From assembly GCA_017517805.1 (NCBI GenBank), contig JAFWYD010000004.1, forward strand, positions 1 through 64,000: a stretch of 64,000 bases of DNA. Reading direction: 5' to 3'. This document shows positions 36,575 to 44,347 of this stretch, in pieces. The notes under the pieces are model-generated. The model was not told where the DNA came from, did not search any database, and saw only the letters and a list, made by a program, of their open reading frames with translations. This DNA is from Akkermansia sp. Lineage in GTDB: Bacteria > Verrucomicrobiota > Verrucomicrobiia > Verrucomicrobiales > Akkermansiaceae. A program made the position numbers and the translations under genes. How positions within the stretch are numbered: position 1 is the stretch's first letter; each line of letters begins with the position of its first letter.

Positions 36575-37381
36575 ATGGGTTCGTGTCGTAAAGAGTATGG
36601 AGGTAAGAGCGTACAAAAATCTGCTAATGAGCAACGCATATCTCTGGAAGTTAATGAGATGAGTGATGAGGAGCTGCTTTCCAGGTTTTTGTCAGGCGAC
36701 AAGAAGCTTCTGGCGAACTACCTGCTCAAGGTTTGTTATCCTGCGTTCAAATCGCTGGCTCGGAAATTCGTCAGCCTTAAGCTAGAGGCAGATGAGGTGG
36801 TGAGTATTGCCTGTGTGCATCTGCTGGAATACAACATGTCGGTCTTGCGGTCATACAAACCGGAAAAAATGAACAATCCCAAGGAAGGGGGAATGATACC
36901 GAAATCCGGAGATGAATGTAAGAGCAGAGGATTACGGTGCCACATTATCAACACGACAAAACAATGTCTGGGCGATATGTTGGGTAAGAAAAAAAAGGAA
37001 GTCGGTACGGGAGAGGGAAAAAAGTGGGTTATTGAACATCCCAAACAAGATTCTCAACAGCCAGACGATATAACGAAGAGTTCCAAAATCCAATTTAAGG
37101 TGGAAAACGGGATCAGTCTTTCGCTGGATGATCCGGAGATTATGGATAATTCACGTAATATTAGCGCCTTGTTGGATAATATCGGTATGCCCGCAATGGA
37201 TTTTAATACCTATATGGCTCAGCTGCCTATACAGCAGCAGCATGTAATGCGTTTGATATACGCACACGATAAGGCCCCGAGAGAGGTAGGGGAAATTTTA
37301 GGCCTGTCTGCCAATGACGTTTATAAGATGCATCAAGAGGCAAAACAGACGATCAAGAAACTATATAAGAAATGGTCATGA
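36575..37381 (+). CDS. ECF-like RNA polymerase sigma factor
   Basis: About 268 residues. Region 2 is suggested by MSDEELLSRFLSGDKKLLANYLLKV...DEVVSIACVHLLEY (about 29-80). Region 4 is suggested by the C-terminal helix-turn-helix APREVGEILGLSANDVYKMHQEA. The linker between them is unusually long and Lys-rich. The match is by pattern; it is divergent from common ECF groups. The ATG at 36575 is used, but ATG 36659 has GGAAG upstream and fits the start of region 2. It begins the accessory gene set and overlaps the anti-sigma candidate. Confidence 0.7.
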   Translation: MGSCRKEYGGKSVQKSANEQRISLEVNEMSDEELLSRFLSGDKKLLANYLLKVCYPAFKSLARKFVSLKLEADEVVSIACVHLLEYNMSVLRSYKPEKMNNPKEGGMIPKSGDECKSRGLRCHIINTTKQCLGDMLGKKKKEVGTGEGKKWVIEHPKQDSQQPDDITKSSKIQFKVENGISLSLDDPEIMDNSRNISALLDNIGMPAMDFNTYMAQLPIQQQHVMRLIYAHDKAPREVGEILGLSANDVYKMHQEAKQTIKKLYKKWS

Positions 37382-37794
37382 TACACCCTGATAAAATAAC
37401 CTTGTTGCACTTGGCGTTCCCCAAGCCGGGACGTCCGGTTGATGAGCGATGGTGCCTCCATGTTCTGAGTTGCCCCAAATGCATGGATGACATTGTGAAC
37501 ATGCGGGAGATGGCTCGGTTAATGGAGGAGATACGTAGTGAGGAATCAACCAGCGATACTGAAAATGCGGGGAAGGGAGCACCCCTGTATGGGGAATATG
37601 GGGCGACAGCAGGTGCTTCCTATGGTCCTGCGGCGGCTGCCGCAACCGGAACTGGCGGCGACTCCATGATGAGCCTTGTTGATGATTACCTGGATTCCGA
37701 TGAGCTGGGGGACATTCATTTCCTGGATGATGAAGAGGAGGAGCATGATGTGGAGCCTGACGTACCAGAAAGTGATGCGTATAGCCATGAATAA
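37378..37794 (+). CDS. Putative zinc-binding anti-sigma-like protein
   Basis: Small acidic protein of 138 residues. Near residue 28 it has HVLSCPKC, the H-x3-C-x2-C pattern of ZAS/zf-HC2 anti-sigma factors. The ATG overlaps the stop of the sigma-like gene (ATGA), the usual arrangement for such pairs. The rest is an Ala/Gly-rich linker and an Asp/Glu-rich tail, with no membrane segment, so it would be a soluble anti-sigma. The role is inferred from motif and position. Confidence 0.6.
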   Translation: MIHPDKITLLHLAFPKPGRPVDERWCLHVLSCPKCMDDIVNMREMARLMEEIRSEESTSDTENAGKGAPLYGEYGATAGASYGPAAAAATGTGGDSMMSLVDDYLDSDELGDIHFLDDEEEEHDVEPDVPESDAYSHE

Positions 37795-37840
37795 TTTATT
37801 TTTTAGAAAAACTGGTTAAAACTTCCTATTAAAGATACGT

Positions 37841-38203
37841 ATGGATAATTCTTCAATCAACCCCCAGCACTTCGTCAATGCCTCAGGGCAGTACATCCCT
37901 CAGGGAAATGGTGTCGAGATTTCCGTCGATACGAATGGTGACGGCTTCGTCGATGATATTGTGTACTCCAGTCTGGATGCACACACGGTGCATGTCTCAG
38001 ATACAGACCGAGATGGTCGTTTTGATCAGATAATCGATTGCGGCTCTGCAGGCGATGCCTCGGTGACAGCTTATCTGGACTCAGACAACGATGGCACGTT
38101 CGACATGGTACTTGAGGATAGGGATGGAGATGGCGTATGGGATTCTGCTATGACCGATACGGATGGTGACGGTATCTGCGATACATACGGCGATATGGCA
38201 TAA
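37841..38203 (+). CDS. Small protein with five DxDxDG calcium loops
   Basis: 120 residues with five acidic loops: DTNGDGFVD, DTDRDGRFD, DSDNDGTFD, DRDGDGVWD and DTDGDGICD. Each has the spacing of calcium-binding dockerin or thrombospondin type-3 loops. There is no signal peptide or membrane segment, which is odd because such repeats are usually outside the cell. It could be an intracellular calcium-binding subunit of the system or be exported by an unknown route. Confidence 0.75.
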   Translation: MDNSSINPQHFVNASGQYIPQGNGVEISVDTNGDGFVDDIVYSSLDAHTVHVSDTDRDGRFDQIIDCGSAGDASVTAYLDSDNDGTFDMVLEDRDGDGVWDSAMTDTDGDGICDTYGDMA

Positions 38204-38241
38204 GCTGATATTCTTGTTCGAACACAAACTCTGGAATAAAT

Positions 38242-40086
38242 ATGATTAACCATTTGATACCCGCAAATAGTGTTGTGCTGACAAAGCCAATAGCGGATAA
38301 GGACTTGATTACACTCTCTCAGGCTCTTTCGTATGTTGATAACCTGATATACGGGCGAGTGCTGCTTCGGCAGAAACTGACTAATCTCGTGTTGGGATTA
38401 GGAGAAAACATTCAGGCTCTGTATGATGAATCCGGCAACTTGCTCAACACAACGTATGAAAACAGCCTTATTACCGTGCACGAGAGCCTGTATGGGTTGC
38501 TGTTGCTTACCGGAAATGAAGTGGCCGTGCCTCCTGATTTCCGTCAGCCCCGTTATAAGATCACTTCGGAATTCATTGTAACCCAGCTGTATAATGGCAT
38601 TCTGACCCCGGCAGAGGTGTATGCTGTCTGGGGACTCCTGCGCTTTGTGGCTGGTGAGTACGGCCCGGAATGGCAGAAGTCGCTGAGAACCAAGCTTGGT
38701 GTTGATGAACAGTTTGATGCTGTTATTTCGGCCGTCCTGGTGCAGAAAGCCTCTGACTGGGTGTACCGGGTAGAGAACAATCGTGAGGCTGTTCTGACTC
38801 TGGAAGCCTTCGTCACCATACTTCGCGCTGTTGTAACAGCCGTGCGTCCATCATTGAGCCGTCGAGTAAAGCTCAATGGCCTTTCTGCCGGGGCGTTCCA
38901 GACTAGCGTAGACCGCACCATTTCGCAGAAGATTCTTTCCAAGTTCAGAGCGATGGGGTTCCTGACCAGTAAGGTGGTGGATACTTATGTGCGCTGGCGA
39001 ACCATTAACATCAAATCAGGTGGTATTTGTGTGAATGCCCATTCAGAGCCAGCTATCTACAAGATTGTTAAAAATGTCTGCGAGGTGCTTTGCATGGAGA
39101 TGCCGGAGGTATACATTTACGATGATATCGGCGGAATCAATGCATACACCACCGGTATTGATAAACCTATCATCGTGCTTTCACGCATGGCTGTGAGCAT
39201 GCTCGATGAGCATGAACTCGCCTATATCATCGGTCATGAGTGTGGTCATATTCTTTGCGATCATGTGAAGTACCATGTCATTATGGATATTCTGGCCAGT
39301 AATCTGTTCCCGGGTGGGGAACTGGTGCATGCGGTCACCCTTGCTCCTTTGCTGAATGTCTGGTACCGTCGGAGTGAGCTGAGCGCTGACCGTGCGGGGC
39401 TGCTGGCATGTCAGAATATGGAGGCAGTCAAGCGCGCCATGCTCAAGATGATGGGAACTCCGTTCTCTGAATACCAGCGCATGCGCACATCTACCCTGGT
39501 GGGTCAGGCCATGGATTTCCAGAAACTTATGGATGATGCAGCGCTTGACCGCACATTCAACCTGCTCCAGTCTGCAACACTCACGCATCCGCGAACCGTG
39601 TTCCGCTGTCTAGAGCTGCTGAACTGGATTAAGTCCGGAGAATACGAGCTGCTGATTAACGCTACTGCAAGCGAACGCGAGATTATCGCTGAGCGGAATG
39701 CTCAGGATGAAACGACTCGTGCTCAGAACGAAGTGATTGCTCGCAAGCTGGCAGACTGGGCAAGCGGGCTTTCTACCCGACCTTACCGTGAGTTGCTCGG
39801 TGGAGCCAGAACCCTGCTTCTCAATTCTGCTCCGGCAGATATTCCGCCATACAATACGATTTTCTCTGTGCATACCGAGGTGGCCCAGGATGTGCATGAT
39901 AAACAGACATATATCACCAGTATGGTTATCCGCTATGTGGATGCTTCCGGCCCCAAGGAGTTTTCTGCGGAAATCTTGTCTCATGACTGGTCTGATCTGA
40001 CTTCGGAGACTCAATCCCACTTCATCCGCAATGGCAGTGATGTAAGCTGCGAGAATTTCATTTATCGTTACAATCCTCACAAATAA
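38242..40086 (+). CDS. M48-family zinc metallopeptidase
   Basis: Protein of 614 residues. The zinc site is HECGH (332-336) in LAYIIGHECGHILCDHVKYH, with the third ligand in SELSADRAG (about 378-386). This is the HExxH...ExxxD arrangement of the M48 (HtpX/Ste24) family. No N-terminal signal or clear membrane helices are seen, unlike HtpX, so it may be soluble or peripheral. The N-terminal 280 residues and the C-terminal 190 match nothing I recognise. It is surrounded by small membrane proteins and AAA+ ATPases, which suggests a quality-control role. Confidence 0.82.
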   Translation: MINHLIPANSVVLTKPIADKDLITLSQALSYVDNLIYGRVLLRQKLTNLVLGLGENIQALYDESGNLLNTTYENSLITVHESLYGLLLLTGNEVAVPPDFRQPRYKITSEFIVTQLYNGILTPAEVYAVWGLLRFVAGEYGPEWQKSLRTKLGVDEQFDAVISAVLVQKASDWVYRVENNREAVLTLEAFVTILRAVVTAVRPSLSRRVKLNGLSAGAFQTSVDRTISQKILSKFRAMGFLTSKVVDTYVRWRTINIKSGGICVNAHSEPAIYKIVKNVCEVLCMEMPEVYIYDDIGGINAYTTGIDKPIIVLSRMAVSMLDEHELAYIIGHECGHILCDHVKYHVIMDILASNLFPGGELVHAVTLAPLLNVWYRRSELSADRAGLLACQNMEAVKRAMLKMMGTPFSEYQRMRTSTLVGQAMDFQKLMDDAALDRTFNLLQSATLTHPRTVFRCLELLNWIKSGEYELLINATASEREIIAERNAQDETTRAQNEVIARKLADWASGLSTRPYRELLGGARTLLLNSAPADIPPYNTIFSVHTEVAQDVHDKQTYITSMVIRYVDASGPKEFSAEILSHDWSDLTSETQSHFIRNGSDVSCENFIYRYNPHK

Positions 40087-40105
40087 TATCTTACAATACT
40101 TTTTT

Positions 40106-40582
40106 ATGCTTATTACACTTTCGTCAATAGCAGCCGCCGCGGCCGTCATGTTCTTCTGGAATGAAATTGCCGGCTTCCTTGTTAATTCCTTTCTCCCTTG
40201 GATTCGGGAGAATGTCAGTTCCGTATTCCCAGTTGTTGCGGGATTGGTAGATTTCATTAATAAAGGCGTGGTTACCGTTCGTCGTACTATCGTGGAGGCA
40301 TATCGTTGGGTGAAGACAAACATGCTGCGTTGTTCTACGAAGTACGTTCTGGATGAGAAAGGCAACGCCATTACTACCACAGTAACTGTTATCAATGATA
40401 ACGGGAAAATTAGTGGAACGAAGAAGGAATGGGTAACTTCCAAGTGGGATATTCCTACGGAGGCTTTGGTAGAACTCTCCCGCAATGCTCAGGAAGTTGA
40501 GATTGATAACAAGGATGCCATCCTCCGCAGAACCGAAGCGCAAGCTGAGAAGCAGGGCATGTCTCTTTCCACTGCTGCTTAA
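40106..40582 (+). CDS. Small membrane-anchored protein of unknown function
   Basis: 158 residues. A hydrophobic N-terminal segment (LITLSSIAAAAAVMFFW) and a second amphipathic stretch are followed by a polar, beta-rich domain of about 85 residues. No family is recognised. It lies 19 bases after the peptidase gene and 10 bases before the next small membrane protein, so the three are probably one transcript. Confidence 0.7.
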   Translation: MLITLSSIAAAAAVMFFWNEIAGFLVNSFLPWIRENVSSVFPVVAGLVDFINKGVVTVRRTIVEAYRWVKTNMLRCSTKYVLDEKGNAITTTVTVINDNGKISGTKKEWVTSKWDIPTEALVELSRNAQEVEIDNKDAILRRTEAQAEKQGMSLSTAA

Positions 40583-40592
40583 TTTTATTCGT

Positions 40593-41063
40593 ATGAAAAA
40601 GAAGAACGTCATGACTGAGGAGCCTTTTCTTTCAATGTATACCGTGACAATCAGTGCCATTGCCATTGGCGCGATTGTACTGGCCGGACTCGGGTTTAAA
40701 AGATATTCTGATAAAATAGAGAGAAAGCAGCGGCAGGAGTTCTACCATCTGCTGGCCAGAACCCTGTGTGACTTTTTCAGCAAAGCGGCTGAGTCTCCCT
40801 GCGCCATTCCGGAAGAGCAAATGGTGCAGATGCTGATTGCCCGCAAGCACGGCGGAGCCATTCCCGGCTTGCGGATGGTGAAGCTGCGGTTGTCTCCTTC
40901 GGTGGATAAGAATGCCTTTGTCGTTGAGCTGCTGGTGTTACGTGGGAAGGAACTGACCACTCTCCGTTTCAATCAGATCAACTGGACAGATTTGCCGGCT
41001 GATGTTCAGACCGATGCTGTTCAGGCGGCGGGCTCTGCTTCTGAATACCTGCTTATGGATTAA
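40593..41063 (+). CDS. Small membrane protein of unknown function
   Basis: 156 residues. A membrane segment at about 16-35 (YTVTISAIAIGAIVLAGLGF) is followed by a cytoplasmic domain with helix-strand alternation (LARTLCDFFSKAAES, PGLRMVKLRLSPS, VVELLVLRGKEL). No family is recognised. The ATG at 40593 is chosen; the upstream open frame overlaps the previous gene. Confidence 0.7.
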   Translation: MKKKNVMTEEPFLSMYTVTISAIAIGAIVLAGLGFKRYSDKIERKQRQEFYHLLARTLCDFFSKAAESPCAIPEEQMVQMLIARKHGGAIPGLRMVKLRLSPSVDKNAFVVELLVLRGKELTTLRFNQINWTDLPADVQTDAVQAAGSASEYLLMD

Positions 41064-41089
41064 CCCCCCCCCTAACCTGTTGGAATAGT

Positions 41090-41629
41090 ATGGATGAATT
41101 TATTATTGATATAGCGGATATTGTCTTTGATGCAGCATTGGCTGCAGTTGTAGGTATAGGCGCATTTGTGGCTGCCCAGTTGTTCATCGGTAAATACCGT
41201 GAAACCATATACTCGTGGGTAAGATCGCGGCTGAAGTCTTATCCTGGAGTGCAGCGCGTGGTCTTTCGCGCCCTGAAGGCCAATTATCACACTGAGCAAG
41301 CAATCAGGGTCAAGGTGGGAAACGCCATTTATGTAGTGACTGAGATGCTGGGTGTCAAGAGTGGAAACACCGCAACGAAAATGACCAATCTGCAGGCATC
41401 TGTGCCGGATTCCGCCACAACTAGTATCCTCACCCCGGAGGAACTTAAGCAGTTTTCAGGCGGAACGGTGGATGTCTCTCAATCTGACTCAGAAGAAACT
41501 CTGCTCAGAAAGGGCTGTATGCCTGAAAAGGCGGCTATCGGCATGGGGCTTATCGATAAGAAAGGCAAGGTGAAGGGCATGCATGAAGTATGTAACGAGC
41601 AGCAATTAATGGCGATGAGAAACGCATAG
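41090..41629 (+). CDS. Small membrane protein preceding the AAA+ pair
   Basis: 179 residues. A membrane segment (about 13-33, AALAAVVGIGAFVAAQLFIG) is followed by a basic amphipathic region and a C-terminal domain ending RKGCMPEKAAIGMGLIDKKGK. No family is recognised. It lies 10 bases before the first AAA+ gene, so it could be its membrane partner. Confidence 0.7.
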   Translation: MDEFIIDIADIVFDAALAAVVGIGAFVAAQLFIGKYRETIYSWVRSRLKSYPGVQRVVFRALKANYHTEQAIRVKVGNAIYVVTEMLGVKSGNTATKMTNLQASVPDSATTSILTPEELKQFSGGTVDVSQSDSEETLLRKGCMPEKAAIGMGLIDKKGKVKGMHEVCNEQQLMAMRNA

Positions 41630-41639
41630 CTCTCAGAAT

Positions 41640-42749
41640 ATGGATACACCCCACCCTCAGGATACAGCACAGGAGGCAAATCGCCTGATTGAACAGGGGC
41701 TGGACCCCATGTCTGACGAAGATATCATCGATACGGTCAGCATCGTTTCGAATGAACGCGACTCCCATCTGTCTGCAAATAGAGAAGAACACGCCGCCAA
41801 GAGTGTAGTGGAGCAGCCGGCAGCGGCCGCTTCTGCTGAGCCTGCTCCGGCAGACTCTGAAAAGAAAAAAACAGAATCCGGTATGCAGTTTAACCTCTCC
41901 ACTCCCCTGTACAGCCTGGATGATGTTGTGCTCAATGCCGAAACCCGGGAGAAGCTCGAAACCCTTCTCACCATCATACGGAAGCACGATTTCATCTATT
42001 CCACCTGGGGGCTGGAGGAGGTTGATCCCGGTGGCCGCTGCGTGTCGGTAAACTTCTACGGCCCGCCAGGTACTGGCAAGACCATGTGCGCTATGGCCCT
42101 GGCACATACATTCGGTAAGAAAATCATCGATGTGGACTATGCCGAGCTTGAATCCAAATATGTGGGCGATACCGGCAAGAATATCGAAGCAGCCTTCCGT
42201 TTTGCCCGGGAGCATGATGCTGTCTTGTTCTTCGATGAGGCTGATTCCATCCTGGGCAAGCGCATGAGCCTGGTGACCCAGGCCACAGACCACGCCGTGA
42301 ATACCAGCCGTGCGGTCATGCTCAAGCAACTGGATCATTACGATGGTATCGTGGTGTTTGCCACAAACCTGGCAGAAAATTTCGACAAGGCTTTTTCACG
42401 CCGCATTCTCTCCCACATTGAGGTGGGGCTGCCCGATGCTCCCTCCCGCCGCATTCTCTGGCAGAAGTTCATGATGCCCACCGTGCCTGGTAGTTCAGAG
42501 GTCGACCTGCAGCAACTGGTTGATGCTTCGGCCGGCATGAGCGGTGGCGATATGAAGAATGCTTTTGTGAAGGCGTGCTCCCTGGCATGCCTGGAAGAAC
42601 AGCCCCGTCTGAGTACTTCCCACCTGCTCGAAACGATTGCTCATGTGAAGAAGGCAAATCATGATGTGAGTAGCGGTGAAATTGCGTCTGTCCGCCCCCT
42701 TAGCAATGATGAGATTAATGCCCTCATTTCAGGTAAACAAAATCATTAA
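41640..42749 (+). CDS. AAA+ ATPase 1
   Basis: Protein of 369 residues. The N-terminal 75 residues are acidic and probably disordered. The AAA+ module has Walker A GPPGTGKT (141-148), the pore-loop region YAELESKYVG, Walker B VLFFDEAD (about 194-201), sensor 1 FATN (about 240) and the arginine pair SRRIL. This is the classical AAA clade seen in protein-remodelling enzymes. No protease domain is attached; the M48 enzyme two genes-groups upstream could serve. It is closely similar to the next gene. Confidence 0.9.
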   Translation: MDTPHPQDTAQEANRLIEQGLDPMSDEDIIDTVSIVSNERDSHLSANREEHAAKSVVEQPAAAASAEPAPADSEKKKTESGMQFNLSTPLYSLDDVVLNAETREKLETLLTIIRKHDFIYSTWGLEEVDPGGRCVSVNFYGPPGTGKTMCAMALAHTFGKKIIDVDYAELESKYVGDTGKNIEAAFRFAREHDAVLFFDEADSILGKRMSLVTQATDHAVNTSRAVMLKQLDHYDGIVVFATNLAENFDKAFSRRILSHIEVGLPDAPSRRILWQKFMMPTVPGSSEVDLQQLVDASAGMSGGDMKNAFVKACSLACLEEQPRLSTSHLLETIAHVKKANHDVSSGEIASVRPLSNDEINALISGKQNH

Positions 42750-42756
42750 GCTCTGT

Positions 42757-43734
42757 ATGAACTTCTTTTTCAGAAAGAAAAGCGGTCAGCCTGCACCGCA
42801 GGAATACCCTCCGTTCCATAAGACTTCGGACGTAAGGGAAAGCTCTTCATCGGCCCCTGCAGAGCAATCAACGCCGCAGCAGGCGAAGGAAGGAAAAAGC
42901 GAATCGACCGCCCGCTTTGCAGCCCGCCAGCCGGTGTGCTGTTTCGAGCGGCTCATCCTGGCCCCGGAGGTGCGCCACCGCATCGAGGCTCTTCTGGCCC
43001 GTATCCGCCACCACCGCATGCTGTACGAAGAGTGGAACCTGCAGAAGATTGACCCCCAGGGCCGGCATGTGGCAGTTAATTTCTACGGAGCCTCCGGCAC
43101 CGGTAAGACCATGTGCGCCGAGGCTCTAGCCGCAGCCCTGGAAAAACCCATCATCGAGGTGAGCTATGCAGAGCTCGAGTCCAAGTATGTAGGCGAAACC
43201 AGCAAGAATATACAGGCTGCTTTCCGCGCTGCTACAGAGCAGGGGGCCGTCCTCTTCTTCGATGAGGCAGATTCGCTTCTGGGCAAGCGCCTTTCCAATG
43301 TGACCCAGGCCAGCGACCACGCTGTGAATACCAGCCGCTCCGTCATGCTGAAGCAGCTGGATGCCTTCGAAGGTATCGTCGTCTTTGCCTCTAACCTGGT
43401 GGAAAGCTTCGACCGCGCCTTTGTCCGCCGCATCCTGGAGCATATCGAGCTCCCTCTGCCGGGGGAAGACGAGCTCCCCGCACTCTGGCAACACTTCATC
43501 GTCCCCCGCATCACCGGACGCGATGCGCTCGACTGGCCCCGCCTGGCCTCTCTTTCCGCCGGGTTCAGCCCCGCGCTGATTCTGGATGCCGTCAAACTCG
43601 CCTGTGGCCGTGCCGTAACGGAAGCCGGTGATGCTGATGCACCGATTCTTACCATGGCTCATCTGGAAGATGCTATCGCGCAGATTGCCCGTGCCCGCGA
43701 GGTGGTGGGGGCTCATGGCATGGGAAATAGATAA
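42757..43734 (+). CDS. AAA+ ATPase 2, paralogue of ATPase 1
   Basis: Protein of 325 residues. Walker A reads GASGTGKT (111-118), Walker B VLFFDEAD (about 165-172), with the same pore loop YAELESKYVGET and the same DHAVNTSRSVMLKQLD block as ATPase 1. The N-terminal 60 residues are Pro/Ser/Gln-rich and differ. It starts 8 bases after ATPase 1. The two probably arose by tandem duplication and may form mixed rings. Confidence 0.9.
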   Translation: MNFFFRKKSGQPAPQEYPPFHKTSDVRESSSSAPAEQSTPQQAKEGKSESTARFAARQPVCCFERLILAPEVRHRIEALLARIRHHRMLYEEWNLQKIDPQGRHVAVNFYGASGTGKTMCAEALAAALEKPIIEVSYAELESKYVGETSKNIQAAFRAATEQGAVLFFDEADSLLGKRLSNVTQASDHAVNTSRSVMLKQLDAFEGIVVFASNLVESFDRAFVRRILEHIELPLPGEDELPALWQHFIVPRITGRDALDWPRLASLSAGFSPALILDAVKLACGRAVTEAGDADAPILTMAHLEDAIAQIARAREVVGAHGMGNR

Positions 43735-43775
43735 TTGAGAGAATAAGACAACATAAAATAATTACTGATAGTATT

Positions 43776-44258
43776 ATGCACGAAAATGTAAAGCAAGCTG
43801 TTGGAATTGGCGTTAAGGCGGCGACGGGAATTGGGGTCGCAGGTGTATTTGTCCCGGACTGGCCCGCTTTGAGTATAATATGGGTATCAATGCTTCATGC
43901 CATTGCGGATCATTATGGAAAATCTTTGGATAAGACACAAATCGGTAAGCTCGTAGCCGCAGTAATTGCCGGAGCTGGTGTATGGATGGTGGGGTCAGGA
44001 CTGGTTTCTAAGATTATGGGGTGGCTTGGTTTCTTTACTTTTGGAACTACAACTGCTGCAGCGGCTGTCGTGAATAGTATCATTAACGGATTCTTTACAT
44101 GGCGTCTTGGTGTTATATTTGAGAAGCTGATGTCGACAGAAAATGGGGGGGCCTCCGTTGCTGAACTCACCGAATTGATTGTTCGCAATATGGCGCCTTC
44201 TCCCAAGATGGGAGAAATGAAAGAATTTTTTGCAATGTACAGGTTATATCATTCTTGA
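43776..44258 (+). CDS. DUF697-like membrane protein
   Basis: 160 residues. The pattern GVKAATGIGVAGVFVPDWPALSII, SMLHAIADHYGKSLDK, IGKLVAAVIAGAGVWMVGSGLVSK and INGFFTWRLGVIFEKLM matches the DUF697 family, whose members are commonly fused to or encoded beside GTPases (for example YcjF next to YcjX). Here a GTPase gene follows 89 bases later. It probably anchors or recruits that GTPase at the membrane. Confidence 0.72.
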   Translation: MHENVKQAVGIGVKAATGIGVAGVFVPDWPALSIIWVSMLHAIADHYGKSLDKTQIGKLVAAVIAGAGVWMVGSGLVSKIMGWLGFFTFGTTTAAAAVVNSIINGFFTWRLGVIFEKLMSTENGGASVAELTELIVRNMAPSPKMGEMKEFFAMYRLYHS

Positions 44259-44347
44259 GGAATATCTACGTTTCAAACGAACTTTTCAGCGTGTGTGTAT
44301 CACACCACGCCAGATAAATGAACTCTAATGTATTATAGAAAATAATT

